A stretch of DNA of 64,000 nucleotides from Enterococcus caccae ATCC BAA-1240 (GCF_000407145.1 NZ_KE136475.1:62001-126000); one strand, 5' to 3'. Shown: positions 17,380 through 26,045, numbered from the stretch's first letter. Program-made: numbers and translations. The notes: a model not told the origin generated them from the letters alone.

Positions 17380-17969
17380 AAAATAAAACTGTACCATTAT
17401 TAAAGATTGCTAATGATAAATCTATTTATTTTGACTTATCCACACATGAATTATTTATTCAAGAGTTTGTAGGTCCTTATACTGAAAAATCAGGCAAAAG
17501 TTATTCTAAATCTAATACATGGGCAGCAAGTATGTTAGGAGGTGTATTAGTGATTCCGTTACTTGCCAAGCAGTTTAAGATTGTTTCTTTTATTCCTATT
17601 TATTTAATGGTTGCTTGTCTTTTTGGAGTAGGATGGATTATAGGAAAACTTGCTGCTAATTTGTTTTTGGAAAACTCTAAAGGAAAACAGACTAAAAAAA
17701 TTTTTAAAAGAGATGAAGTAATGAAAGTTCTTAAAAATTCAAAAAATTTCAAACTAGTAGTATGGGTTCAATTTTTATTTTTAATGGGATATGGTATGTT
17801 CTTTTTGTATTCACTCTCAATAAATAATTTGTCAACGGAAGATTCGATTATATTATTAATAGTGGGTTTTGTAACTAGTCTCATGCATTATTCAGTTCAT
17901 CCGTTTGCACAACAAAAAGCATTTAGAATTTTAAAAAAACAAATGAAAGCAGGTATGTATGATGAGTGA
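17376..17969 (+). CDS. Multi-pass membrane immunity protein for LXG toxin 3
   Basis: 197 residues, TTG start overlapping the toxin stop (TTGA), with AGGAGG inside the toxin end. About four hydrophobic segments (around residues 48-66, 70-92, 126-146, 153-172) separated by a basic loop. Position, coupling and topology fit an immunity protein against a pore-forming LXG toxin. No named family recognised. Confidence 0.72.
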   Translation: MKNKTVPLLKIANDKSIYFDLSTHELFIQEFVGPYTEKSGKSYSKSNTWAASMLGGVLVIPLLAKQFKIVSFIPIYLMVACLFGVGWIIGKLAANLFLENSKGKQTKKIFKRDEVMKVLKNSKNFKLVVWVQFLFLMGYGMFFLYSLSINNLSTEDSIILLIVGFVTSLMHYSVHPFAQQKAFRILKKQMKAGMYDE

Positions 17970-18270
17970 GAACAACTATATATTGCCAATTGGTTCAGTC
18001 GTAAGATTAAAAAAAGGCGATGTTCTTTTAATGATTGTGGGTAGAGCCCAGCTCTTCAATCAAAATGGAAAAATAGGGTATTTTGATTATTCAGCAACTT
18101 TATATCCGCAAGGAATAGATGGAAGCCAAGAATTTGTTTTCTTTAATATAGAAGATATTGATGAAGTAATATTTGAAGGTTATAGAAACAGTCAGGAAAT
18201 TGATTTTGCAGATAATTATGAGAAAAATATAGAAACAATTACTTATCCAAAACTAGTTGTTGAAGATTAA
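17959..18270 (+). CDS. Stand-alone DUF4176 protein
   Basis: 103 residues with the classic DUF4176 core (ILPIGSVVRLKKGDVLLMIVGRA, GYFDYSATLYPQG, FFNIEDIDEVIFEGY). It overlaps the immunity gene by 11 bp; two consecutive ATGs are available. It is shorter and closer to the canonical family than the 236-residue proteins, so module 2 has both forms. Confidence 0.85.
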   Translation: MMSENNYILPIGSVVRLKKGDVLLMIVGRAQLFNQNGKIGYFDYSATLYPQGIDGSQEFVFFNIEDIDEVIFEGYRNSQEIDFADNYEKNIETITYPKLVVED

Positions 18271-18291
18271 ACTATAATGTGAATTATGGTC

Positions 18292-18327
18292 AATACGCAT
18301 GAGGCAATCGCCCTCATGCGTATTTGT
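18292..18327 (+). terminator. Intrinsic terminator closing module 2
   Basis: AATACGCATGAGG / CCTCATGCGTATT, 13-bp stem with a short loop, followed by TGTTT. Confidence 0.8.
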
Positions 18328-18395
18328 TTCAAAAATGTTCTCTCAGTTGAATCTGTTGATTGGTAGAAGAAACGTGGCTAAAAAGCGTATAATTA

Positions 18396-18761
18396 GGTGA
18401 TGGTATCGCTCTACTATTAAAAACACAATCAGGATTCAAAATATGGAAACAAGTTAATGGCGATGTTAATAGATTTAAAGCTGTCAAAAATGCAAAACAT
18501 TATGATGAAGTTTTAAATGGCACACGTAAAATTGGAAGTGGTCTTAAAGGGCTCGGCTATTTAGGAGCTGCAGGTGCTGTATTTGATGGTGGTATAACGT
18601 TCTTCGAACGCAAAGATAAGTATGAGACAACGAGAGCTGCAATAGCCGGTGCCGCGCATGCTGCTTCATCTGTTGGAGCTGCATTAAACGCAGCTTGGGA
18701 TAAAGCAGTCCATTTTAAAGAGAATAAGTTTTTCAGTTGGGGTACGCTTGTCGGTAATTAA
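18396..18761 (+). pseudogene. Orphan glycine-zipper LXG toxin tip
   Basis: An open frame of 121 codons without a start codon, reading GDGIALLLKTQSGFKIWKQ... then GLGYLGAAGAVFDGG, AAIAGAAHAASSVGAALNAAW and a final WGTLVGN. It resembles the tail of LXG toxin 3 in layout (K.WKGLG..G..AGA.FD) but is a different tip. No LXG domain. It lies directly before a membrane protein gene, as a displaced toxin-immunity cassette. Confidence 0.78.
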
Positions 18762-18796
18762 CTAAAACGGTTAATATTTAAGATTGGAGTTTTTCT

Positions 18797-19375
18797 ATGA
18801 GAAGATATATTTGGTTGGGAGATAGTAAATATGGTGGAAGCGTATATTGGGATAAAAAAAGAGATGTCGCAGTTAGAGACGGAAGTTCAAAAGTATCTGC
18901 AAAAAAAAGCAAATCAAATAAGTATCTAATTGTTGGACTATTTGTTTGTCTTATTATCGTCAGAGTGATTACTTCATTTTTTAAAATGAAATTTATTAGT
19001 AATGAGATCAACAATATTAGTATGATAGTGTTTACCATATTTTTTGCAACTACATTAACACTATTCATCAATCGTATGATGTATGGAAACAGCCAAGAAT
19101 ATACTGATACTAACCTTGAAGATGCGATGCATGCAATTAGAAGTACTGGATATTTGAAGAATCCATTGATTTTTATGCTCTTAGACAAAAAGCTTCATTA
19201 CATGGTACTTGTTTTAGTTCTATTGTTTAGTTTTATTGGGTTGTCCGAGACAATTCCAAATCTTAATAGCTTACGAGAATTTTTTCGTATACCATTTATG
19301 ATTTTATTTATTAGCATACCCGTTTATATGGTCTACCTTGTAAATTTTAAGAAAGACAATAGGTTGAAATTATGA
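18797..19375 (+). CDS. Membrane protein, probable immunity for orphan glycine-zipper tip
   Basis: 192 residues. N-terminal motif YIWLGDSKYGGSVYWDKKRD, then about four membrane segments (around 42-60, 72-92, 132-150, 166-186). The same plan, with a short N-terminal beta motif (IYMGEVNGETIYFDVKKK), is seen in the protein at 19676. Inferred immunity from position and similarity of plan. Its TGA overlaps the next ATG (ATGA). Confidence 0.68.
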   Translation: MRRYIWLGDSKYGGSVYWDKKRDVAVRDGSSKVSAKKSKSNKYLIVGLFVCLIIVRVITSFFKMKFISNEINNISMIVFTIFFATTLTLFINRMMYGNSQEYTDTNLEDAMHAIRSTGYLKNPLIFMLLDKKLHYMVLVLVLLFSFIGLSETIPNLNSLREFFRIPFMILFISIPVYMVYLVNFKKDNRLKL

Positions 19376-19512
19376 TTATAATAAAAGAGCTTTTTCTTTC
19401 CCTAATTTTAGGAGCAGCAATCGCAGGATTATTAACTGTAATTTTAGTGAATAACCCAAAAATATGGTATAAAACAGCTAAAAAAATTAAAAGCAAACAG
19501 AAAGATAATTAA
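19372..19512 (+). CDS. Small single-membrane-segment protein
   Basis: 46 residues starting MIIIKELFLSLILGAAIAG, one hydrophobic helix and a Lys-rich tail. ATGA overlap with the upstream gene supports translation. Possibly an accessory to the neighbouring immunity protein; no family recognised. Confidence 0.55.
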   Translation: MIIIKELFLSLILGAAIAGLLTVILVNNPKIWYKTAKKIKSKQKDN

Positions 19513-19675
19513 AAATGTGTAGATAAATCGAATAATTAAGAACATTTATCAAATAGGAACGGTTCATATAATTAAAAGAAGTTAAGCAAAAGTTGAGCAT
19601 TGCGTCAAAGCTAACGAAATAGGATGGATTGCACATGGTGATTGGAATTTAAATCATTGGTAAGGGGGATAAATA

Positions 19676-20329
19676 TTGCTACTTAGGGAATTAATTTACA
19701 TGGGAGAGGTTAATGGCGAAACGATTTATTTTGATGTAAAGAAAAAAATCCCTATGAAATCACCAAATAGTCAGTATATAGACAGTAAAAAAACTAAAAA
19801 AAATAATTGGTGGAGTTCTATAATTTTGATTTCACTTTTTATAATAATCAGAAGTATATCTTTTTTTACTAAAACAAGTTTTTTATCTGGAAGATACACT
19901 TATGTGACGCTGACCTTAATAGTGATAATATGGATTTTCGAAGTATTTTTTTTAACTAAATTCATTAACAATGCGCTGTATAAAAATGTAAAAGCAGCTG
20001 TTCCAGCTACAAAAAAAGAACTAGGATATGCTATAAAAGAAAATAATATATGGAATATTTTTAACAATAAGAAGGTCACTATTTGGAAAAAGCTAACAGC
20101 TTGGATTTTAACTATCGTGGTAGTAGTGTGTACTATTGCAATTATACCTGTAGCATATTTTGTAAATCAGAATGGGGAATTAATTGGTCACCAAGTTGGT
20201 AGCGAAATAATAGTTATAAGTCTAATGGGCATATTACCTTTCTCCTCCATCTTGCTTGTATGGGAAAATAATCTCATACGATGGTTAAACGTAGTAGCAA
20301 AATACCAAAAAAAGGAACTTAATCTATGA
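19676..20329 (+). CDS. Orphan multi-pass membrane protein, immunity-like
   Basis: 217 residues from a TTG start with AGGGGG 7 bp upstream. N-terminal IYMGEVNGETIYFDVKKK motif as in the gene at 18797, then four hydrophobic segments (around 45-63, 75-97, 141-163, 175-196). The bases just upstream (to about 19662) end in a short open frame reading IAHGDWNLNHW and stop, possibly the last trace of another toxin tip. Confidence 0.6.
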   Translation: MLLRELIYMGEVNGETIYFDVKKKIPMKSPNSQYIDSKKTKKNNWWSSIILISLFIIIRSISFFTKTSFLSGRYTYVTLTLIVIIWIFEVFFLTKFINNALYKNVKAAVPATKKELGYAIKENNIWNIFNNKKVTIWKKLTAWILTIVVVVCTIAIIPVAYFVNQNGELIGHQVGSEIIVISLMGILPFSSILLVWENNLIRWLNVVAKYQKKELNL

Positions 20330-20348
20330 TTTAGAGGAATAATAAAAT

Positions 20349-20380
20349 TTACCACTAGGTACAGTTGTAAGATTAGAATG
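20349..20380 (+). pseudogene. Scrap of a DUF4176 gene
   Basis: Reads LPLGTVVRLE then a stop, matching the ILPIGSVVRLK start of the DUF4176 protein at 17959. Only ~10 codons are recognisable. It lies at the same place relative to the upstream membrane protein as the intact gene does in module 2. Confidence 0.55.
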
Positions 20381-20710
20381 AGGTTTTATTTAATTATATA
20401 GAAAGCTTGACTACCTTTAAAGCAAATATAAAAGTAACGAGTTTGAGCAATCAGTATTGTACTATCTAACATTCAAAAATATAATCATGAACTTGCCGTA
20501 TACAAAAGAACAATTCAACTAGAAAAAATAGCTGATGGGGTTGTTCTTTTTTACTTGTCGTTATATGCTATATAAGTAAGAATTATCGATTCTTTGGTTA
20601 ATGATATCAAACAGAAAATATGAATGTTCAAAAATATGTAGTATAAGAAAAATAGTTTAATAAGTGCATCGATGAAACAGTTTTTGAAGGGAGAAAGACG
20701 GAGACAAGAT
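20381..20710 (+). other. Spacer behind the DUF4176 scrap
   Basis: About 330 bp of AT-rich sequence with one terminator (20504-20552) and no gene that I can support. Confidence 0.55.
20504..20552 (+). terminator. Intrinsic terminator
   Basis: AAAAGAACAA / TTGTTCTTTT stem with a ~27-base loop and T-rich tail. Confidence 0.6.
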
Positions 20711-21178
20711 ATGAAGAAGGCTAGAGGTAACTTGACTGAACTAGTTGTGATTAAGAAGAATTTTATCACTATTTTTGTACCACTTTTGTTATTACTACCA
20801 ATGTTATTTACTTTTCCTTTTTTGACAATTGCAGCTATCCAAATAGCACCATTTTTTGCTATTGTTCCAGTTTTAATCTGTTTAATGCTTATAGTATTAG
20901 GTGTGCAAACTCTTAATATGTTGATCAGGTTCGGAAACAAGAAACTTGTTGTTTATGAAGAGGGACTTGAATTTTGTGTGTGGAAAGTTAAATTTTTGAA
21001 ATGGGAAGAAGTATTAGATATCAAATTAAGTAAAACCGTGAACCAAGAGTTTTTAGTTTTAAATTTACAGAATGACAAAAAAATAGAAATTAATATAATG
21101 GATTCACAATTAAATAAATCAAATGAGGAGATATATTCCATAATACTTGAAAGTTGGTACCAAGCGATGGAGGACTAG
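20711..21178 (+). CDS. Membrane protein with C-terminal PH-like region
   Basis: 155 residues from the ATG at 20711 (CGGAGA upstream, 6-bp spacing). Two hydrophobic segments (around 18-40 and 45-70) followed by a soluble beta-rich part (KLVVYEEGLEFCVWKVKFLK, then LVLNLQNDKKIEI) like bacterial PH-domain membrane proteins. In the immunity-like array; function unknown. Confidence 0.6.
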   Translation: MKKARGNLTELVVIKKNFITIFVPLLLLLPMLFTFPFLTIAAIQIAPFFAIVPVLICLMLIVLGVQTLNMLIRFGNKKLVVYEEGLEFCVWKVKFLKWEEVLDIKLSKTVNQEFLVLNLQNDKKIEINIMDSQLNKSNEEIYSIILESWYQAMED

Positions 21179-21337
21179 AAAATCAAAAGAAAAATCGAAT
21201 GAGTGAAATCATTAGAAAGCACAGGATTACTTGAAGAAGGATTTTAGAAAGATCAATTAGGGAGCAATTTATACAGATTAAAAAGCAAGTATTCTAAGAT
21301 TTAATAAAAGAAAATAACTAAAAGGAGAGACTAACAA

Positions 21338-21526
21338 ATGAATGAAAAAAAAGTGCAACGTAAATGGGCATTAGTGGTAGCAGTATTATTGACATTGGCA
21401 GCAATCAACCAATTAATAAAAGGAATGGATCTATCTGATTCTTATGGTGCTGGAAGTCTTGTAAGCTTAATAGTATTTCCAGCGCTATTTTACTATCTAG
21501 CTTTTAAAAAGAAAAAAGAAAAATAA
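21338..21526 (+). CDS. Small two-segment membrane protein
   Basis: 62 residues (MNEKKVQRKWALVVAVLLTL..., lysine-rich end KKKKEK), with an AAAGGAGAG site 8 bp upstream. Two hydrophobic stretches. No family recognised; probably part of the orphan immunity array. Confidence 0.6.
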   Translation: MNEKKVQRKWALVVAVLLTLAAINQLIKGMDLSDSYGAGSLVSLIVFPALFYYLAFKKKKEK

Positions 21527-21603
21527 TAACATTGATAAACGAAAAGAATGATCCAATCAGAAAAATAGTTGATAGGATTGTTTTTTTTTAGTGAGGTGTT
21601 TGC

Positions 21604-22146
21604 ATGGTAAAAAAATTGAAAACCGTAGAAGGAAAGCTATTTAATATATCTTTTGATAAGAAGAAAATTAGTTATGGGTGGCTATTATTGATTGCTGACA
21701 ATAATGAAGAGTATTTGATACGACAAAACTTCTTGTTAGTAGGGTTTAAACAATATAAATTTAATAGACAAATGTATAAATCGAATATAACATTAAAAGA
21801 ATTTTCTGTCTCAGGAGAAGAAGTCATAAAAAGAACAAAGCAAAGATCTGAAAAAAGCTATCTAGGATTCGCACTAGCGATTCCTTTAGGTGCTTTACTA
21901 AGAAATAAAATACCAACTGAATGGTTGTGGGGAAAAAGGAATTTTCCTATTGATTTGTTTACAGGCATCACTAATCTGATTTTTTTTTGGCTATTATTAG
22001 TTTCAAGCTTTTATTTAATTTCTTTCTATCGCAAAAAAAGGTTTGAAGCAGAATTGAAAAAAATTGATGGTGATTTGGTAAAAGTAGGAGCAGGATATGC
22101 TGAAACCCCATTACAAATTACACAAAAGACATTGAAGTGGTGGTAA
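21604..22146 (+). CDS. Truncated multi-pass membrane protein, DUF443-like
   Basis: 180 residues. Cytosolic beta-rich start (GKLFNISFDKKKISYGWLLL), then membrane segments around 93-112 and 122-145. It is a clear paralogue of the first ~185 residues of the protein at 22368; the last part of that paralogue appears here as the separate gene at 22155. Staphylococcal DUF443 proteins (TsaI) give immunity to the membrane toxin TspA; the likeness to DUF443 is by layout only. Confidence 0.55.
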   Translation: MVKKLKTVEGKLFNISFDKKKISYGWLLLIADNNEEYLIRQNFLLVGFKQYKFNRQMYKSNITLKEFSVSGEEVIKRTKQRSEKSYLGFALAIPLGALLRNKIPTEWLWGKRNFPIDLFTGITNLIFFWLLLVSSFYLISFYRKKRFEAELKKIDGDLVKVGAGYAETPLQITQKTLKWW

Positions 22147-22154
22147 AAGACTAG

Positions 22155-22364
22155 ATGAAAATAATTAATATATTAAGAGCTACAGTAGTTTTAGTGGGAT
22201 TAAGTGTATTTCTATTTCTGTTTACAATAATTCTACCTTTTCTCGTTCAAGAAAGACTAGTGATATTATTGGCAATAGTAGTTTTATCAATAACTTTTTT
22301 TAATGGTAGAGTTTGTTCAGATCGAAACGTGACATATAAAATAAATATAGAGGAGTCTGAATGA
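22155..22364 (+). CDS. C-terminal part of a split DUF443-like membrane protein
   Basis: 69 residues that align with the last ~70 residues of the protein at 22368 (ILPFLVQERLV versus ILPFIVQERLF, then FFNGRV versus FFNGNV). It begins 8 bp after the stop of 21604-22146. Either one ancestral gene was broken by a stop or frameshift near 22140, or the two halves are translated separately as a coupled pair. Confidence 0.5.
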   Translation: MKIINILRATVVLVGLSVFLFLFTIILPFLVQERLVILLAIVVLSITFFNGRVCSDRNVTYKINIEESE

Positions 22365-22367
22365 ATA

Positions 22368-23096
22368 GTGAATAGTTTCATAACTACGAAAGGCAAGTTA
22401 TTTAATATATCTTTTGATGGGAAAAGAATAGTGTCAGGATGGTTATTATTAATCACTGAAGAAAAAGAAGAGTATTTAGTAAGGCAAAATTCAGAATTTA
22501 TTGGCTTTAGGGGATTTAATATTAAAAGACAAATGTATAAATCAGAAGTTTCCTTGAAAAATAAAACAGTTCAAAGAGCTGAATTAAACAAAGTAAAGAA
22601 GAAAGCTGAGTTTAATTATATAGGTATCACAGTTGTAGCAATAGTAGGTCCAGTACTCAGAAATAATGTTCCAAAAGATTGGATATGGGGTGATACTAAT
22701 CTACCCATAAATAGTATAACAGGCATGCTTAATATCCTCTTGTTGTGGTTGCTTGTATCATTATGTTTTAGTGTAATTTCATTTTATCGGAAAAAATTTT
22801 TTGAATACTACTTAAAGAAATTGAAAAGTGATTTAGTTTTCGTAGGGAAAGGCTATCAGAGTAAAAGACATATAACGAAGAAGACTATTCCAAAAAAATC
22901 AGCTATAATTTCCGTGATAATAATGTTTGTTTTCTTTATATCCTTAACAGTAATTTTACCTTTTATTGTGCAAGAAAGGTTGTTTACTTTTATAACGATA
23001 GTGATTTTAGTTATACTATTTTTTAATGGAAATGTTCATTCAAATGAAAAAACAGTCAACTACAAAATAGCTCTGTCTAACCAACAAACATGTTAG
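22368..23096 (+). CDS. Full-length DUF443-like multi-pass membrane protein
   Basis: 242 residues from GTG. Beta-rich start (GKLFNISFDGKRIVSGWLLL), segments around 88-105, 120-142, 182-205 and 208-226. Tandem paralogue of the split gene upstream. Tandem arrays of five-segment membrane proteins act as immunity genes beside staphylococcal T7SS toxins, so an immunity role is inferred. Confidence 0.62.
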   Translation: MNSFITTKGKLFNISFDGKRIVSGWLLLITEEKEEYLVRQNSEFIGFRGFNIKRQMYKSEVSLKNKTVQRAELNKVKKKAEFNYIGITVVAIVGPVLRNNVPKDWIWGDTNLPINSITGMLNILLLWLLVSLCFSVISFYRKKFFEYYLKKLKSDLVFVGKGYQSKRHITKKTIPKKSAIISVIIMFVFFISLTVILPFIVQERLFTFITIVILVILFFNGNVHSNEKTVNYKIALSNQQTC

Positions 23097-23106
23097 GAGA
23101 AACCCG

Positions 23107-23736
23107 ATGATAACGAATAGGTTTATACAAACAAAAGCCAATTTTGGAAAAATATATGAACTCAGAGAAGAAAATAGAATCATTGGTACGACTAAAATAC
23201 CAATAAACTTAAGAATGCAGATTAATGTCTCAATAGCAAATAAAAATTTCAAATTACAATTTTCCATTATTAAAAATGCATTGAGTCGTTTCGATTATAC
23301 TAAAAATGTGAGACTGCTCCCATTTCAAATATTTAATGAAAACAATGTGTTGGTGGGTTCTTTGTGTGAAAGAAGAACAAAATGGTTGTTTGGCTATACT
23401 TTCTTTGAACTAAGTTACAATGATGAAACATATTATTTTTATGCAATAGGATTAGGAAAAAAAGGATTAAAAATACCAATGTATGACTCCAACGACATTC
23501 AAGTAGGTCTGATTGAAAAAGACAATATATCCTACGATAATAAGAGCACGTACACAATAAATACATTAGATAAGAACTATCAAATGTTGGCATTCTTCTT
23601 TTCAGTTTATTACGATAATGCATATTATTCGCCAAATGAAGTTGCGTACAAATCCAAAGAGATTAATTATAAGTATACGATAAACAAAGAATTAAAAAGT
23701 AAGTACAATCCCCAATTTATAGAAGGAAGGTATTAA
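23107..23736 (+). CDS. Beta-rich cytosolic protein, tubby-like fold suspected
   Basis: 209 residues without signal or membrane segment, alternating short beta stretches and aromatic residues (KIYELREENRIIGTTKIPIN, then YTFFELSYNDETYYFYA). The layout recalls tubby C-terminal-like proteins found in Firmicutes. It lies between immunity-like membrane proteins and a lipoprotein and ends one base before that lipoprotein's ATG. Confidence 0.5.
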   Translation: MITNRFIQTKANFGKIYELREENRIIGTTKIPINLRMQINVSIANKNFKLQFSIIKNALSRFDYTKNVRLLPFQIFNENNVLVGSLCERRTKWLFGYTFFELSYNDETYYFYAIGLGKKGLKIPMYDSNDIQVGLIEKDNISYDNKSTYTINTLDKNYQMLAFFFSVYYDNAYYSPNEVAYKSKEINYKYTINKELKSKYNPQFIEGRY

Positions 23737-23737
23737 T

Positions 23738-24148
23738 ATGAAAAATAAGTACAAAATTTTTCTTTTAGTTTGCATAACTCTGATTATTATGGTGGGGTGC
23801 TCAGGATCAAAAGAGATTCAGAAAACCTGGAAGGCTGAAGATGCGACGGATAATGTGTATTCCATTGAAATTAAAGATAAAGAAATAACCATTTCAAATA
23901 ACAAAGATACTGACAAAATGGATTACAAACAAAATGCCGTAGGAACAGCAAATGGCGTTAAATATTATGGTCTAACGATTGATAATGAAAAATATTCTAT
24001 AATATTCCCAGAAAAAGGAAATACCGACTTAGCGTTATTTTTGAAAATAGAGAGTGATGATTATCTAGATGGCACTCTAGTTTATGCTATGAATACTAAA
24101 GAACAACCAAGTTACAAAGACTATGCAGAAAAATATTTAATAAAGTAA
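23738..24148 (+). CDS. Lipoprotein of unknown function
   Basis: 136 residues with a type II signal (LIIMVGC lipobox, Cys at residue 21). The mature part is small and beta-rich (VYSIEIKDKEITISNN...). Starts one base after the previous stop with GAAGGAGG-like GGAAGG upstream, so the two are an operon. An envelope location would suit protection against secreted toxins; this is inference. Confidence 0.68.
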   Translation: MKNKYKIFLLVCITLIIMVGCSGSKEIQKTWKAEDATDNVYSIEIKDKEITISNNKDTDKMDYKQNAVGTANGVKYYGLTIDNEKYSIIFPEKGNTDLALFLKIESDDYLDGTLVYAMNTKEQPSYKDYAEKYLIK

Positions 24149-24325
24149 GCGAACGTTTTTTAGAGTACTTGAAGAAATAAGTTGAAATACGTTAACGAGT
24201 GGTTGGAGAAAAAGTCCTTAGCATCGAGAACCGTAACAACAACTCCTACCTCACAGTGCTTTATAGCAATTTTAGCTTATTTTTGAAAGGGATGCTTCTT
24301 TTCCAACCGTTTATCTGAATTCCAT

Positions 24326-24371
24326 GTGAGTGGGATATGACTCAAAGAGTTATGTCTCGCTCACCTTTTTT
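24326..24371 (+). terminator. Terminator of the dispersed GTGAGTGGGAT hairpin family
   Basis: GTGAGTGGGATATGACTC / GAGTTATGTCTCGCTCAC around AAA, followed by CTTTTTT. Related hairpins occur at 28882 and 31972. Confidence 0.75.
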
Positions 24372-24419
24372 AGTTTAGACTATCTTAACGAATCCCAACT
24401 GTTATTCTTTTACATAAAA

Positions 24420-24448
24420 TCTAACAAAAATCTAACCACCAATATAGT
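24420..24448 (+). promoter_or_regulatory. Probable response-regulator site and promoter for the ABC permease
   Basis: TCTAAC is repeated 11 bp apart (24420-24425 and 24431-24436), the spacing used by OmpR-type dimers on one DNA face. TATAGT (24443-24448) follows 6 bp later with no good -35. That is the layout of a promoter activated by an OmpR-family regulator, plausibly the one encoded at 26926. Confidence 0.55.
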
Positions 24449-24610
24449 ATCCTTGTGTTATTGCGTGTTGTACGCATTTTTATTTTCTAACTGCTCAGGC
24501 TAAACTTTCTAAAAGGAATGGAATTTGCTTGTGACGAAAAGGGTCACATTTCTAATTTTTAATGGGAGTTTATGAGGCCTGTGTAGCTTTTAAACCTAGG
24601 AGGAATATTT

Positions 24611-25993
24611 ATGAGTTTTTTTTCAAGAGCATTAATTAGCATTTGGCAAAGGAAAGGAAGAACGGTACTATTTCTTGGTCTATTCTTGATCGTGTTTTCG
24701 TTGATTCTATCAGGATTTGCTATTCAAAAATCTGCTGAGAAAGGGAAAATCGATGCGAGAAAACGAATTGGAACGGAAGTGAAATTGAAACGCGACAATA
24801 AAAAAATGAGTAAGGCGCTAGTACAAGGGATTCAAACATTTTCTCGCATATCACCAGAGACCGTTGATAAAATCAAACAATTACCAGAAGTTAAGAATGT
24901 CCAAATAGAAGGTGAAGCGACTGCCTTAGAAAGTGGATTGAACTATGTAGAACCGCAAAAAGAGCAAGATTTTGGAGGGATGTTGGGTTTAGGTCAAGCA
25001 GATAAAAGCAAAGAACCAAAATTTGCTTTGGTAGGGACAAACAATAGTAAAGGAACAAAAGATTTTAAAAATCATGATGCAAAGCTCATAGAAGGTGAAG
25101 GGATCACTGAAAAATCCCCCAAAGATGCTGCAGTTGTTGAGGAGACCTTTGCTAAAAATAATCATTTAAAGGTGGGAAGTACCTTTAAACTTAAAGGCTC
25201 ATCACTAGAAAATAAAGGACAAGAACGCACATTTAAAATAGTAGGCATTTATAAAACCGAAAAAATTGCAACTGGTTATGATCAAGCTTTTGTTCTTAGC
25301 CAGCCTGAAAATCAACTTTTTTTAGCGTTTGATTCTTTTTCAAAAATAAGTGATCAAGCAGGAATTGATGAAGTTTCATTTAATTTAAAAGATCCACTAC
25401 AAGTAGAGAGTTTTACTAAAAAAGCTGAGAAACTGTTATCTGAAAATGAAAAATATTTTAAGCTAGATGCACATACTGAACAATACGAACAAATGATAGG
25501 GCCAATCGAGAAGATGTCTGCGTTTAGTTCTATTATGATAAAAGTTATTTTATTAGCTGGCGGCATCATTCTGACGTTGTTGATTTTATTATCTGTTCGT
25601 GAAAGAAAAAGTGAGATTGGGATATTACTTTCTTTAGGGGAAGAAAAAGCAAAAATATCTTTCCAATTAATGACTGAAATGTTCTTGATTGCAGTGGTTG
25701 CATTTGGATTAGCGTTTACGATTATTAATGTTACGGGAGAATCGATTTCTAATTCTATTTTAGCGAAACAGATCGATTCTACTGAAAATGTAAAAACATC
25801 TGATGATGAAAATGGTGCTATAGAAGATGAAACAGAGGTTGTTCCAGTAGATAAAATCGAATTGAAGCTAGATCAGGATATAGTGGTTCGATCTTCTGGT
25901 TTAGGATTATTGCTCGTTTTAATAACGACTCTCATACCAAGTATCATCATTGCTAGAACGGATCCTAGAGATTTATTTGCACAGAAAGAATAG
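24611..25993 (+). CDS. FtsX/MacB-type ABC transporter permease
   Basis: 460 residues. One membrane segment near the start (about 17-38), a large extracytoplasmic domain (about 40-295), then three segments (about 306-328, 350-373, 430-452), the four-segment MacB/FtsX plan. Followed by its ATPase and an OmpR two-component system, like pneumococcal Vex/VncRS and bacitracin-type detoxification modules. Cargo unknown; peptide export or antimicrobial sensing is the usual role. AGGAGG upstream. Confidence 0.88.
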   Translation: MSFFSRALISIWQRKGRTVLFLGLFLIVFSLILSGFAIQKSAEKGKIDARKRIGTEVKLKRDNKKMSKALVQGIQTFSRISPETVDKIKQLPEVKNVQIEGEATALESGLNYVEPQKEQDFGGMLGLGQADKSKEPKFALVGTNNSKGTKDFKNHDAKLIEGEGITEKSPKDAAVVEETFAKNNHLKVGSTFKLKGSSLENKGQERTFKIVGIYKTEKIATGYDQAFVLSQPENQLFLAFDSFSKISDQAGIDEVSFNLKDPLQVESFTKKAEKLLSENEKYFKLDAHTEQYEQMIGPIEKMSAFSSIMIKVILLAGGIILTLLILLSVRERKSEIGILLSLGEEKAKISFQLMTEMFLIAVVAFGLAFTIINVTGESISNSILAKQIDSTENVKTSDDENGAIEDETEVVPVDKIELKLDQDIVVRSSGLGLLLVLITTLIPSIIIARTDPRDLFAQKE

Positions 25994-26045
25994 TCGATTT
26001 GATATCAACGTTAGCTCAGTTCAAAAGTACAAGGAGGAAGCGATA

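Larger units (their letters stand above)
24149..24610 (+). other. Boundary spacer between the T7SS locus and the ABC/two-component genes
   Basis: About 460 bp holding a strong hairpin (24326-24371), a direct repeat with a -10 box (24420-24448) and a long leader before the permease. No gene seen. Confidence 0.7.

Noticed and set aside
18778-19188. 136-codon minus-strand frame opposite a membrane protein gene
   Set aside because: Shadow of the plus-strand hydrophobic gene; no start signals.
21527-21603. Terminator between the 62-residue gene and the DUF443-like gene
   Set aside because: CAATC/GATTG offers only about five pairs before the T-run; too weak to call.
23333-23635. 100-codon minus-strand frame opposite the beta-rich protein gene
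   Set aside because: Shadow frame without start signals.
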